In this document: piece after piece, positions 17,258 to 26,116 of the stretch
Numbering within the stretch: the stretch's first letter is position 1
Layout: each line of letters opens with the position of its first letter
Source of the DNA: Brevundimonas fluminis
GTDB taxonomy: Bacteria > Pseudomonadota > Alphaproteobacteria > Caulobacterales > Caulobacteraceae
Assembly: GCF_003934285.1 (NCBI RefSeq)
Contig: NZ_RQWJ01000004.1
Coordinates: 248,001-312,000, forward strand
DNA: 64,000 nucleotides
Direction: 5' to 3'
Made by a program: the position numbers and the translations under genes
Notes under the pieces: generated by a model
The model's database searches: none
Seen by the model: the letters and a program-made list of their open reading frames with translations, nothing else
What the model was told of the DNA's origin: nothing

Positions 17258-17350
17258 TATAGCGGTGCGACGCGATGGAGGGAAGCTGGCCGCAGGCTGT
17301 ATGCCGGTCCGCCCAGGTCGCCGCTTGAGGGGCGCGGCCTGCGAGGTGGG

Positions 17351-17435
17351 TGGTGCGGATGAGAGGACTCGAACCTCCACGCCTCGCGGCGCTGGAACCT
17401 AAATCCAGTGCGTCTACCAGTTCCGCCACATCCGC
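17351..17435 (-). tRNA. tRNA-Leu (TAG)
   Basis: The minus strand gives an 85-base class II tRNA. The acceptor is GCGGATG..CATCCGC, D arm GGCGGAACTGGTAGACGC, anticodon stem-loop CTGGATTTAGGTTCCAG with anticodon TAG, a long variable arm (GCCGCGAGGC) and T loop GTTCGAGTC. CCA is encoded. Confidence 0.97.
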
Positions 17436-17517
17436 AGGTCCGCGGGCGGTTCTAACGGTTGGAGTGCGCCACGCAACGGCCCAGATCGGGGCGGCCGCAC
17501 ATCTCCGCTCGCAGAAC

Positions 17518-17530
17518 CACGAAATTCGTG
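17518..17530. promoter_or_regulatory. Perfect short palindrome upstream of the small lipoprotein gene
   Basis: CACGAAATTCGTG is a perfect 6+1+6 inverted repeat 33 bases before the ATG at 17564. Its position fits an operator overlapping the start of transcription, but no regulator is identified. Confidence 0.35.
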
Positions 17531-17563
17531 CGCAGATTGCGTTTCACACGAGGAGACGGGCTG

Positions 17564-17785
17564 ATGAAGGTGATCGGAATTCTGGGCGCCGCGGCGCTTC
17601 TGGGGGTGGCGGGTTGCGCCTCGACCGAGATGAGGGCGGAGTCCTCCTCTCACTGCGAGGCGAACATCTCGACGCGGGTGCTGGCCTCGGACTGCGAGGC
17701 GACGACGACGCGCACCGCTCGGCCGATCGGCAAGGTGCAGCAGCGCAACGGCGCCGTCACCGCGGAGCTGGCCCGAGGCGCCTGA
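17564..17785 (+). CDS. Small lipoprotein of unknown function
   Basis: A 73-residue protein with an N-terminal signal and lipobox (GVAGC, Cys at about 18), then a short Ser/Glu/Cys-containing mature part (SSSHCEANISTRVLASDCEA) and no known domain. Two further cysteines about 14 residues apart could form a disulphide. The ATG at 17564 has a strong ribosome site (GAGGAGACGGG). It is a monocistronic unit between the tRNA-Leu and two back-to-back terminators, and the palindrome at 17518 may regulate it. Confidence 0.8.
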   Translation: MKVIGILGAAALLGVAGCASTEMRAESSSHCEANISTRVLASDCEATTTRTARPIGKVQQRNGAVTAELARGA

Positions 17786-17810
17786 CCGTTCCGGCGGCGT
17801 CGAAGAAACG

Positions 17811-17837
17811 CCCGGGGCCGCGGCCCCGGGCGCTTTG
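17811..17837 (+). terminator. Intrinsic terminator after the small lipoprotein gene
   Basis: A fully self-complementary GC-rich 20-base palindrome (17811-17830; half site CCCGGGGCCG) with CGCTTTGTTT after it, 25 bases downstream of the lipoprotein stop. Confidence 0.75.
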
Positions 17838-17859
17838 TTTATGGACGCCGCAAGAAGAC

Positions 17860-17890
17860 AGGGCCCGGGATCGCTCCCGGGCCCTTCCTT
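17860..17890. terminator. Bidirectional intrinsic terminator beside the APC permease gene
   Basis: AGGGCCCGGGA (17860-17870) pairs over 11 bases with TCCCGGGCCCT (17875-17885) around the tetraloop TCGC. On the plus strand TCCTTCTTC follows. It lies 20 bases beyond the permease stop (minus strand), so it likely serves the permease and backs up the lipoprotein terminator. Confidence 0.7.
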
Positions 17891-17910
17891 CTTCTCGTGA
17901 TCCCTGCGGA

Positions 17911-19536
17911 TCAGCGCTTGTCGTGGTCGTCCGTCGGGGACGGAGCGCCCGGCATGGGCGGCACCGGTCCGGGAGGCGCGTCGGGATGCAGTTCCGGCAC
18001 GTCCACGATGCCGCGGCCGACATGGCTCTTGCGGATGCCGTAGAGCAGGTAGACGACCAGGCCGATGCCGCCCCAGATCGGGAGCACCATCTTGGCGTCG
18101 TGCGGCAGGTTCCAGAACAGGAAGGCGCAGCCGGCGGCCGACAGCGGAGCCATGATCCACACCAGCGGGGTGCGGAACGGGCGATGCCGGTTGGGATCCT
18201 TCACGCGCAGCATCAGCACCGCGATCGACACCATGAAGAAGGCGAACAGGGTGCCGGAGTTCGAGATGTCGGCCAGCTGACCGACCGGGAACAGGGCCCC
18301 GGCCGTGGCCACCGCCATGCCCGTGAAGAGGGTGACGATGTGCGGCGTCTTCCACTTCGGGTGAACCCTGGAGAAGGCTTCCGGAAGCAGGCCGTCGCGC
18401 GCCATGACGAAGAAGATGCGGGTCTGGCCGTAGATCATCATCAGGATGACCGAGGGGAGGGCGACCATGGCGGCGGTGCCCAGGGCGTTGCCGACGGCCG
18501 GGAAGTTGATCTCACGCAGGACGTGGGCGAGGGCTTCGTTCGAGCAGACCAGCTGGTCGGCGTTCTGGGCCAGGGCGCAGGCGGCCGCGAAGGCGGCGGA
18601 GCCCGGCTGGACCGCCGAACCGTCGGCGCCGACGACCGGCTGGGCGCCGATGGCGCCGACCGCGCCGACCGCGACCAGCAGATAGAAGATGGTGCAGATG
18701 GCCAGCGAGCCGATCAGGCCGATGGGCACGTTGCGCTGCGGGTTCTTGGTTTCCTCGGCGGCGGTCGAAACGGCGTCGAAGCCGACGTAGGCGAAGAAGA
18801 TCGACGCCGCGGCGCCGACGATGCCCATGCCGGTCGTGCCTTCCGGACCGAACCAGCCGTTCGGCGCGAAGGGCGTGAAGTTGCCGGTGTTGATGACCGG
18901 GATCGTCAGGGCGATGAAGGCGGTCAGGGCGGCGACCTTGATCACCACCAGGATGGCGTTGACGCGCGCGGACTCGGTCGTGCCCCGCATCAGCAGCAGG
19001 GTCACGGCCATGGCCACGATGATCGCGGGCACGTTGATGTAGCCGGCGCCGTCGGCGGTGAAGCTGGCGGAAGGAACGAAGCCGTTCAGGGTCCAGACGG
19101 GGCCTGCGGACAACATGTCCGGCCAGTCGAACCCTAGCGCGCTTTCCAGCAGCCCCATGAAGTAGCCGGACCAGCCGACCGACACTGCCGAGGCGGCGAC
19201 GGCGTACTCGAGGATCAGCGCCCAGCCGACCATCCAGGCCAGCAGTTCGCCCATGACGGCGTAGGTGTAGGTGTAGGCGGAGCCCGAGACCGGGGCCATG
19301 GCCGCCAGCTCGGAATAGCAGAGCGCCGCGACGGCGCAGACGGCGCCGGCGATGACGAAGCTGTACATCATGCCCGGGCCGGCCTTTTGGGAGGCGGCGG
19401 CGGTCAGCACGAAGATCCCGGTGCCGATGATGGCCCCGATGCCGAGCAGCGTCAGCTGCAGCGGGCCCAGCGAGCGATGTAGAGACTTCTTCTCGGCCGT
19501 GGCCAGAATGGCGTCGAGTGACTTAACGCGCCACAT
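17911..19536 (-). CDS. APC superfamily amino acid permease (cationic amino acid transporter type)
   Basis: A 541-residue inner-membrane carrier with about 12 or more hydrophobic helices. The segments GIGAIIGTGIFVLTAAA (about 31-47, the unwound TM1 motif of APC transporters), YSELAAMAPVSGSAYTYTYA (TM3) and FFAYVGFDAVSTAAEETKNP (about 249-268) are characteristic of CAT-type/YfnA-like amino-acid permeases. It should import amino acids by proton symport or exchange; specificity is not readable. A cysteine-containing insert (about 310-335, ACALAQNADQLVCSNEAL) is extra compared with many relatives. The ATG at 19536 has the strong site GGGGGAGGAG. Confidence 0.93.
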   Translation of the reverse strand: MWRVKSLDAILATAEKKSLHRSLGPLQLTLLGIGAIIGTGIFVLTAAASQKAGPGMMYSFVIAGAVCAVAALCYSELAAMAPVSGSAYTYTYAVMGELLAWMVGWALILEYAVAASAVSVGWSGYFMGLLESALGFDWPDMLSAGPVWTLNGFVPSASFTADGAGYINVPAIIVAMAVTLLLMRGTTESARVNAILVVIKVAALTAFIALTIPVINTGNFTPFAPNGWFGPEGTTGMGIVGAAASIFFAYVGFDAVSTAAEETKNPQRNVPIGLIGSLAICTIFYLLVAVGAVGAIGAQPVVGADGSAVQPGSAAFAAACALAQNADQLVCSNEALAHVLREINFPAVGNALGTAAMVALPSVILMMIYGQTRIFFVMARDGLLPEAFSRVHPKWKTPHIVTLFTGMAVATAGALFPVGQLADISNSGTLFAFFMVSIAVLMLRVKDPNRHRPFRTPLVWIMAPLSAAGCAFLFWNLPHDAKMVLPIWGGIGLVVYLLYGIRKSHVGRGIVDVPELHPDAPPGPVPPMPGAPSPTDDHDKR

Positions 19537-19686
19537 ATGAACTCCTCCCCCCTATGGGACAGCTTGATGCTGGCGCGGACGCTAGCGGCGCCCGTCCCCC
19601 ATGGCAACGCGGTTTCCGTTTGGTGAATGCGGCGTGACGGCGCGCCACGGTTGGCCGTGGCGCCGCGAGCGCGCTAGGGACCGGGC

Positions 19687-22113
19687 ATGCGCCTGCCCAT
19701 TCACGACGTGCTGAGCGAGCTGACCGCGGCGCTGGAGGCGTCGAACGTCGCCGTGCTGGCCGCGCCGCCGGGCGCGGGGAAGACCACGGTCGTGCCGCTG
19801 ACCCTGCTGGAGGCGCCGTGGCGGGGGGACGGGCGGGTGCTGGTTCTGGAACCGCGGCGGCTGGCGGCGCGCGCCGCGGCCGAGCGGATGGCGACGACGC
19901 TGGGCGAGGCGCCGGGCGGCCGGGTCGGCTATCGCACCCGGCTGCAGAGCCGGATCGGGCCGACGACGCGGGTCGAGGTGATCACCGAGGGGGTCTTCAC
20001 GCGGATGATCCTGGACGACCCGGGTCTGGAGGGCGTCGCCGCGGTCCTGTTCGACGAGTTCCACGAGCGGAGTCTGGACGCCGATCTGGGTCTGGCGCTG
20101 GCCCGGGAGAGCCAGAAGCTGCTGCGGGACGATCTGCGGCTGGTCGTGATGTCGGCGACGCTGGACGTGGCCGGCGTGTCCCGGCTGCTGGGCGATGCGC
20201 CGGTCATCGAGGCCATGGGGCGGGCGTTTCCGGTCGAGACCCGGCATCTGGGGCGCGATCCGCGCGAACGTGTCGAGGAGGCGATGGCGCGGGCGATCCG
20301 GCAGGCCCTCGCCGAGGAGAGCGGCTCGATCCTCGCCTTCCTGCCGGGGCAGGGCGAAATCCACCGCACGGCGCGGCTTCTGGCGGAGCGGGTGCGCGAC
20401 CCTGCTGTCGAGATCGCGCCCCTGTTCGGCGCCATGGACAAGGCGGAGCAGGACAGGGCCATCCAGCCGGCGGCGCCCGGCCTGCGCAAGGTGGTGCTGG
20501 CGACGTCGGTCGCGGAAACCAGCCTGACCATCGAGGGGGTGCGCGTGGTCGTCGACGGCGGCCTGTCGCGCGTGCCGCGCTTCGACCCGGCGGCCGGGCT
20601 GACGCGACTGGCGACCGTGCGGGTCAGCCGGTCGTCGGCGGAGCAGCGGCGCGGCCGGGCGGGACGGACGGAACCGGGCGTCTGCCTGCGGCTGTGGGAC
20701 GAGGAGCAGTCGCGCGGTCTGATCCCGCATCAGCCGCCCGAGATCACGCAGGCCGACCTGACCGGTCTCGCGCTGGATCTGGCGCGATGGGGCGCGCGCG
20801 ACGCCGGGGGGCTGGACCTGCTCGATCCGCCGCCGAAGGGGGCCTTCGCCGAGGCGAGGGCCGTGCTGGCGCGGCTTGGGGCCCTGGACGAAGTCGGAGC
20901 GCTGACGGCGCATGGGCGCCGGCTGGCGACCCTCCCGCTGAGCCCGCGGCTGGCGCACATGGTCGCCTTCGCCTCCGACCGCGGCGATGCGACGACGGGG
21001 GCGCGGATCGCGGCGATCCTGTCGGAGCCGGGACTGGGAGGCGGGTCGACCGACCTGCGCGACCGACTGCGGGAGCTGGAGCGGGACAGGTCCCCGAGGG
21101 CGCGCGACGCGTTGAGGCTGGCCGAGCGCTGGGCGCGGGCGGCGGGCGGCGGGACGGGCGAGACCTTGGAGCCGGGGCGACTGGTGGTCGAGGCGTTTCC
21201 GGAAAGGGTGGCTCGGGCGCGCGGCAAGGCGGGGGAAGCGCAGCTGGCGTCCGGGCGGGGCGTGCATCTGGACCCGACCGACCCGCTGGCGCGCGAACCG
21301 TGGCTGGCGGTGGCGGACCTGTCGGGCGGTGAAGCGGGGGACCGGGTGCGGCTGGCGGCGCCCGTGGACCCGGCCGATCTCGCGCATCGCGTGGAGGAGG
21401 AGGACCGGCTGGCGCGGAATCCGGGGGGCAGGCTGGAGCTGAGGCGGGTGCGGCGGATCGGGGCGCTGGTTCTGGATGAGACCGTGATCGGCGCCCCCGA
21501 CCGGGCGCAGGTGACGGCGGCGTTGCAGGCCGAGGTGGAGCGGCGGGGTCTGAAGACTCTGCGCTGGGGCGAGCGGTCGTCGGCGCTCCGGGCGCGGCTG
21601 GCCTTTCTCGCAAGTCTTGAGGAAGGGTGGCCCGACGCGTCGGATACGGGCCTGCTTGAAGCGCGCGAAGCCTGGCTGTGGCCTCTCCTTGATCAGGTGC
21701 AGGCGCTGGAGGCGATTCCTGACGCGGCTCTGGAGCAGGGGCTGAAGTCGCTCGTGCCTTGGGACCGCCAGCGCGAGCTGGAGCGGCTGGCCCCCGGCCG
21801 CCTGGAGACGCCGTTGGGGTCCGCCGCCATCGACTACGCCGCCGAGGGCGGTCCCCGCGTGGACATAAGGGTGCAGGAAGTGTTCGGGGTGACGACCCAT
21901 CCGACGGTGGCCGGCGGACGCGTGCCGCTGACGCTGGCCCTGTTGTCGCCGGCGCGCCGGCCGGTGCAGGTGACGAAGGACCTGCCGGGATTCTGGGCCG
22001 GCTCGTGGAGCGCGGTGAGGGCCGAGATGCGCGGCCGCTATCCCCGACATCCCTGGCCGGAGGATCCGTCGAAGGCCGAGGCGACCACGCGCGCCAAACC
22101 GCGCGGGACGTGA
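19687..22113 (+). CDS. hrpB: ATP-dependent helicase HrpB
   Basis: An 808-residue DEAH/RHA-type helicase. Motifs in order are Walker A PPGAGKTT (about 23-30), DEFHERS (box II, about 123-129), SAT (motif III) and QRRGRAGR (motif VI, about 321-328), then the HrpB-specific C-terminal domain with WDRQRELERLAPGRLETPLG. It is a nucleic-acid-stimulated ATPase whose cellular role is poorly known; a role in RNA metabolism is usually supposed. Length matches the family (about 800-840). It is monocistronic. Confidence 0.95.
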   Translation: MRLPIHDVLSELTAALEASNVAVLAAPPGAGKTTVVPLTLLEAPWRGDGRVLVLEPRRLAARAAAERMATTLGEAPGGRVGYRTRLQSRIGPTTRVEVITEGVFTRMILDDPGLEGVAAVLFDEFHERSLDADLGLALARESQKLLRDDLRLVVMSATLDVAGVSRLLGDAPVIEAMGRAFPVETRHLGRDPRERVEEAMARAIRQALAEESGSILAFLPGQGEIHRTARLLAERVRDPAVEIAPLFGAMDKAEQDRAIQPAAPGLRKVVLATSVAETSLTIEGVRVVVDGGLSRVPRFDPAAGLTRLATVRVSRSSAEQRRGRAGRTEPGVCLRLWDEEQSRGLIPHQPPEITQADLTGLALDLARWGARDAGGLDLLDPPPKGAFAEARAVLARLGALDEVGALTAHGRRLATLPLSPRLAHMVAFASDRGDATTGARIAAILSEPGLGGGSTDLRDRLRELERDRSPRARDALRLAERWARAAGGGTGETLEPGRLVVEAFPERVARARGKAGEAQLASGRGVHLDPTDPLAREPWLAVADLSGGEAGDRVRLAAPVDPADLAHRVEEEDRLARNPGGRLELRRVRRIGALVLDETVIGAPDRAQVTAALQAEVERRGLKTLRWGERSSALRARLAFLASLEEGWPDASDTGLLEAREAWLWPLLDQVQALEAIPDAALEQGLKSLVPWDRQRELERLAPGRLETPLGSAAIDYAAEGGPRVDIRVQEVFGVTTHPTVAGGRVPLTLALLSPARRPVQVTKDLPGFWAGSWSAVRAEMRGRYPRHPWPEDPSKAEATTRAKPRGT

Positions 22114-22165
22114 CCGCGACAAGAGCGTCCTCGCCTTGAGGACGGCCGTGGACTAGCGTCCCAGC

Positions 22166-22891
22166 ATGGCCCTGCTGGTCTACTTCATCACCTTCGCCGC
22201 CTTCGTCGTGATCTTCACGAGAGAGGTCGTCGCGCCGGCCTCCGGGGCGTCGTGCGACAAGCGCTGGCGACTGTACGCCGGTGGGCTGAACGCGGCCAAT
22301 CTGGGGGTGGTCGTCGCGGCCGGCTTCCTCTTCGAGGGATGGATATCCGGATCGTCACTGCTGGGTCTGTCCGGAAGACTGGACGTGGTGAGTGGAGCGA
22401 TCCTGACTTTCCTCGTCTCAAGCTTCGTCGCCTACTGGTGGCATCGCCTGATCCACAAGTCCGATCGGCTCTGGCGGTGGACCCACCAACTGCATCACAG
22501 CCCGTCGCGGATCGAAGCCCTGACGGCGTTCTACGTGCACCCCTTCGACGCGCTGGCCGCCACGCTGCTGAACGCCCTGGTCGCCTACGTGATCCTGGGG
22601 GTCGGTGGCCTGTCGGCGGGACTGTCGCTCGTCGGTGTGACCCTGTTCAACCTCGTCGCGCACGCGGATCAGAGGACGCCAAGGTGGATGGGCGTCTTCA
22701 TTCAGAGGCCGGAGATGCACCGGCTGCACCATGAGCGCGGGGCCCACCGCGGCAACTATGGTCTGCCGCTGTGGGATCTGATCTTCGGGACGTGGCGCAA
22801 TCCGCGCGAAGGGCAGGTCGAGTGCGGCTTCGCCCCGGAGAAGGAAGCCCAGATCGGCCCGATGCTGATGTGCCGCGACGTCGACGGCTGA
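22166..22891 (+). CDS. Sterol desaturase / fatty acid hydroxylase superfamily protein
   Basis: A 241-residue membrane di-iron enzyme. Hydrophobic helices occupy about 1-20, 35-60 and 70-90. The three histidine clusters that bind the diiron centre are visible: HRLIH (about 93-97), HQLHH (107-111), and in the C-terminal half HADQ (about 168) with HRLHHERGAH (about 188-197). The family hydroxylates or desaturates lipids, sterols, hopanoids or carotenoids; the substrate is not deducible. It ends two bases before the photolyase start, so the two are probably co-transcribed. Confidence 0.9.
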   Translation: MALLVYFITFAAFVVIFTREVVAPASGASCDKRWRLYAGGLNAANLGVVVAAGFLFEGWISGSSLLGLSGRLDVVSGAILTFLVSSFVAYWWHRLIHKSDRLWRWTHQLHHSPSRIEALTAFYVHPFDALAATLLNALVAYVILGVGGLSAGLSLVGVTLFNLVAHADQRTPRWMGVFIQRPEMHRLHHERGAHRGNYGLPLWDLIFGTWRNPREGQVECGFAPEKEAQIGPMLMCRDVDG

Positions 22892-22893
22892 AC

Positions 22894-24435
22894 TTGACGC
22901 ACGCCTTGAGACTGGTGCTGGGAGACCAGCTTTCGGACGCCCTGTCGGCGCTGGCCGATCTCGATCCTGAGCGGGACGTCGTGCTGATGGCCGAGGTCCG
23001 GGACGAGGCGACCTACGTCCGGCACCACAAGCAGAAGATCGCCCTGGTCTTCGCCGCGATGCGCAAGTTCGCGGCGCGACTGCAGGAGCGCGGGGCGCGG
23101 GTTCGGTACGTCCGGATCGACGCGCCGGAGAACACGGGCTCGATCCCCGGTGAACTTACGCGGGCGGTCGAGGCGCTGAGGCCCGGCCGCGTCGTCGTCA
23201 CCGAATGCGGCGAGTGGCGGCTCGTGGAGGCGCTGAAGGCGTGGGCTGCGGAGGCCGGCGTCCCGGTCGAGGTGTGCGAGGACCGGCGCTTCATCTGCTC
23301 GCACGACCGCTTCCGGCGGTGGGCGGCGGACAAGACGCAGCTGCGGATGGAGTTCTTCTATCGCGAGATGCGACGCGAGACCGGCCTGCTGATGGACGGC
23401 GACGAGCCGGTGGGCGGGCGCTGGAACTTCGACGCCGAGAACCGGAAGAAGCTGCCGAAGGGGGTGACGCCGCCGGGGCGGAAGCGATTTCCGCCGGACG
23501 CCGTGACGCAAGAGGCCATGGCGCACGTGGCGCGCCTGTTTGCCGACCATTTCGGCACGCTGGACGCCTTCGACTGGCCGACGACGGCGGAGGAGGCTGA
23601 GGTCGCGCTGGAGCATTTCCTGCGCGACTGCCTGCCCGGGTTCGGCGACTGGCAGGACGCGATGAAGGACGGCGCGCCGTGGATGTGGCACTCGCTGACG
23701 TCCACCTCGATCAACCTGGGCCTGCTGGATCCGCTCGACGTCTGTCGCCGGGCTGAGGCGGAGTTCACGGCCGGTCGGGCGCCGCTGAACGCGGTGGAGG
23801 GCTTCATCCGCCAGATCCTGGGCTGGCGCGAGTTCGTGCGCGGGGCCTACTGGCTGAAGGTCCCGGAGTATCGGAAGCGCAACTTCCTGGACGCGGACCG
23901 GACCCTGCCGTGGTTCTACTGGTCCGGCGAGACGGACATGGCCTGCGTCGCCGACGTGGTGGCTCGCACGCGCGACCACGCCTACGCCCACCACATCGAG
24001 CGGCTGATGGTGACCGGCAACCTGGCCATGCTGCTGGGCATCCATCCCGACGAGGTCGACGACTGGTACATGGTCGTCTTCGCCGACGCCTATGAGTGGG
24101 TCGAGATGCCCAACACCCGCGGCATGGCGACTTTCGCCGACGGCGGGATCGTGGGGTCCAAGCCCTATGCAGCGTCCGGCGCCTACGTCGACCGGATGAG
24201 CGACTGGTGCGCGGGCTGCCGCTACGACGTGAAGGCGAAGTCGGGGGAGGGGGCGTGTCCCTTCAACCGGCTCTACTGGGGTTTTCTGGAGCGGAACCGG
24301 AGGCGCCTCCGCGACAACGTCCGCCTCGCCATGCCGTACCGCACGCTGGACGGCTGGAGCGCCGAGCGGCGTCGCGAGGTGGTGGTGGAGGCGGAGGCGT
24401 GCCGAACGGAACTGGGCGCCGTCGCTCGGACCTAA
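22894..24435 (+). CDS. Cryptochrome/photolyase family protein, FeS-BCP (CryB/PhrB) type
   Basis: A 513-residue flavoprotein of the prokaryotic (6-4) photolyase group. It begins LTHALRLVLGDQLS from a TTG, because no ATG or GTG fits the conserved N-terminus. The N-terminal antenna domain runs to about 150; the FAD domain shows INLGLLDPLDVC, PLNAVEGFIRQILGWREFVRG and NLAMLLGIHPDEV. Four cysteines expected for the 4Fe-4S cluster are present: one in ETDMACVADV and three in WCAGCRYDVK and EGACPFNR. It repairs UV photoproducts using blue light or acts as a light sensor. It ends tail-to-tail with trmH-like, overlapping 4 bases. Confidence 0.93.
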   Translation: MTHALRLVLGDQLSDALSALADLDPERDVVLMAEVRDEATYVRHHKQKIALVFAAMRKFAARLQERGARVRYVRIDAPENTGSIPGELTRAVEALRPGRVVVTECGEWRLVEALKAWAAEAGVPVEVCEDRRFICSHDRFRRWAADKTQLRMEFFYREMRRETGLLMDGDEPVGGRWNFDAENRKKLPKGVTPPGRKRFPPDAVTQEAMAHVARLFADHFGTLDAFDWPTTAEEAEVALEHFLRDCLPGFGDWQDAMKDGAPWMWHSLTSTSINLGLLDPLDVCRRAEAEFTAGRAPLNAVEGFIRQILGWREFVRGAYWLKVPEYRKRNFLDADRTLPWFYWSGETDMACVADVVARTRDHAYAHHIERLMVTGNLAMLLGIHPDEVDDWYMVVFADAYEWVEMPNTRGMATFADGGIVGSKPYAASGAYVDRMSDWCAGCRYDVKAKSGEGACPFNRLYWGFLERNRRRLRDNVRLAMPYRTLDGWSAERRREVVVEAEACRTELGAVART

Positions 24436-25229
24436 AGCCCCTCCGTCGCCGCATAGATCATGATCCCCGTCGCCACCGACAGGTTCAGGCTGTCGGCGCG
24501 GCCGCGCATGGGGATCTTGACGTTGACGTCGCAGGCGGCGGCGAGGCGGTCGGTCAGGCCGGCCTGCTCGTTGCCCATCAGGATCAGGGCCGGGCGGGTC
24601 AGCGCGGCGGCCCGGTGATCGACCGTCGCGTCCAGTCGGGTGCCGACCACGGCGCCGGGCCAGGTCGCGCGCCAGGCCAGGAAATCCTCGACGGTCGCCC
24701 TCGAGATCGAGACGGCGAAGATCGAGCCCATGGTGGCGCGCACGGCCTCGGTCGAGAAGGGGTCGACGCAGTCGCCGATCAGGATCACGCCGCCGCACCC
24801 GGCTGCGTCGGCGGTGCGGATGATGGTGCCGAGGTTGCCGGGGTCGCGGACCTGCTCCAATGCCACCCAGCACGGCGCGCTTTCCGGTCGGATCCCGGTC
24901 AGGGGCAGATAGGTCTGGTCGAACACGGCCAGCACGGTCTGTGGGTTCTCGCGCCGGCTGATCTTTTCGAGAATGGCGTGGGTGACGATCACCACCTCGC
25001 CGCCGGTCTTGATGGTCTCTGATCGGGCCCGGTCCAGCAGCGGATGGGGGCGGGCGTCCTGGCCCACGAGCAGCAGTCTGGGCGCGCGGCCGAGGTCGAG
25101 GGCTTCGCCGATGGATTTCAGACCTTCGGCGAGGAAGCGGCCGGTCTGCTGCCGCTCCTTGCGCATGTGCAGGGCGCGCACGGCCTTGACCGTTTCGTTC
25201 GTCAGGCTGGTGATCAGCCTCTCGCTCAC
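24432..25229 (-). CDS. TrmH family RNA 2'-O-methyltransferase (SpoU)
   Basis: A 265-residue SPOUT methyltransferase. The N-terminal substrate-binding domain contains RQQTGRFLAEGLKSIGEALD (about 24-43). The knotted catalytic domain has EQVRDPGNLGTIIRTADAAG (motif 1, about 126-145), ILMGNEQAGL (motif 2) and the C-terminal KIPMRGRADSLNLSVATGIM (motif 3). It methylates ribose 2'-O in rRNA or tRNA. The start is GTG at 25229, overlapping the stop of the upstream methyltransferase gene (GTGA). It is the last gene of a three-gene leftward operon. Confidence 0.92.
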   Translation of the reverse strand: MSERLITSLTNETVKAVRALHMRKERQQTGRFLAEGLKSIGEALDLGRAPRLLLVGQDARPHPLLDRARSETIKTGGEVVIVTHAILEKISRRENPQTVLAVFDQTYLPLTGIRPESAPCWVALEQVRDPGNLGTIIRTADAAGCGGVILIGDCVDPFSTEAVRATMGSIFAVSISRATVEDFLAWRATWPGAVVGTRLDATVDHRAAALTRPALILMGNEQAGLTDRLAAACDVNVKIPMRGRADSLNLSVATGIMIYAATEGL

Positions 25230-26116
25230 GCCGTCCACCGCGAGAAGAAGCTGAGGCCAATGGAACGGCCTTCGGTATCGGCCTCGCCCAGAGCCAGTTC
25301 GCCCCAGTCGATCGCGCCGGACCGTCCCCTGAGCGCGTCGGAGGTCAGGTGGGCGAGGGAGAGGCCCGAAATCCGCGCCGCATAGGCGTTGAGCAGCAGG
25401 AAGTCGGCGTCGTCGGCCAGCAGCCGCGCGCAGTCGGCCATCAGGCCGGGCAGGTCCTCGAACAGACGCCAGACCTCGCCCGTCGGGCCGCGCCCGTACT
25501 TGGGCGGGTCGAGGATGATGCCGTGATACTTGGACCCGCGCCGGACCTCCCGCGCCACGTATTTGCGGGCGTCGTCGACGATCCAGCGGACGGGGGCGTC
25601 CGAAAGGCCGGACAGTTCGGCGTTCTCGCGCGCCCAGGCGACGGATTTCTTTGAGGCGTCGACGTGCGTGACCTCGGCCCCGGCGGCGGCGCAGACCAGA
25701 CTGGCGACGCCGGTGTAGCCGAAAAGGTTCAGGACGCGTGGGCGGCCGAGCGCGCGGACGCGCGCGTCCAGCCACTCCCAGTTCGCCGCCTGCTCGGGAA
25801 AGACGGCCAGGTGCCGGAAGGCGGTGAGCCGGGCGGTGAAGCTCACGTCTTGCCACGACATCACGAACGGCTCGATCGGCCCGCGCTTGAAGCGCCACCG
25901 GCCCTCGTCGTCCTCGCCCTGCGGATCGAACGCGGCGTCGGCGCGGTCGAAGGCCGCCGGATCGCGCGGCGCCCAGAAGCACTGGGGCTCGGGCCGAACC
26001 ACGGAGACGCGGCCGTAACGCTCCAGCTTCCTGCCGTCGCCGCAGTCCAGCAGGCCGAAATCTTCCCAGGGACGGGTGATCAGCGTGGTCGGGGCGGACG
26101 TGAGCGCGGGCGTCAT
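25226..26116 (-). CDS. Class I SAM-dependent rRNA methyltransferase, RlmI/RlmK-like
   Basis: A 296-residue protein with the RlmI-type Rossmann domain: VLNLFGYTGVASLVCAAAGA (about 132-151, motif I), VTHVDASKKSVAWARENAEL, then the catalytic strand GIILDPPKYGRGPTGEVWRL (about 205-224). The PUA domain of RlmI is absent; instead there is a beta-rich N-terminus (LLDCGDGRKLERYG). The target is probably a 23S rRNA cytosine or another RNA base. It overlaps both neighbours by 4 bases, so all three genes are translationally coupled. Confidence 0.87.
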   Translation of the reverse strand: MTPALTSAPTTLITRPWEDFGLLDCGDGRKLERYGRVSVVRPEPQCFWAPRDPAAFDRADAAFDPQGEDDEGRWRFKRGPIEPFVMSWQDVSFTARLTAFRHLAVFPEQAANWEWLDARVRALGRPRVLNLFGYTGVASLVCAAAGAEVTHVDASKKSVAWARENAELSGLSDAPVRWIVDDARKYVAREVRRGSKYHGIILDPPKYGRGPTGEVWRLFEDLPGLMADCARLLADDADFLLLNAYAARISGLSLAHLTSDALRGRSGAIDWGELALGEADTEGRSIGLSFFSRWTA

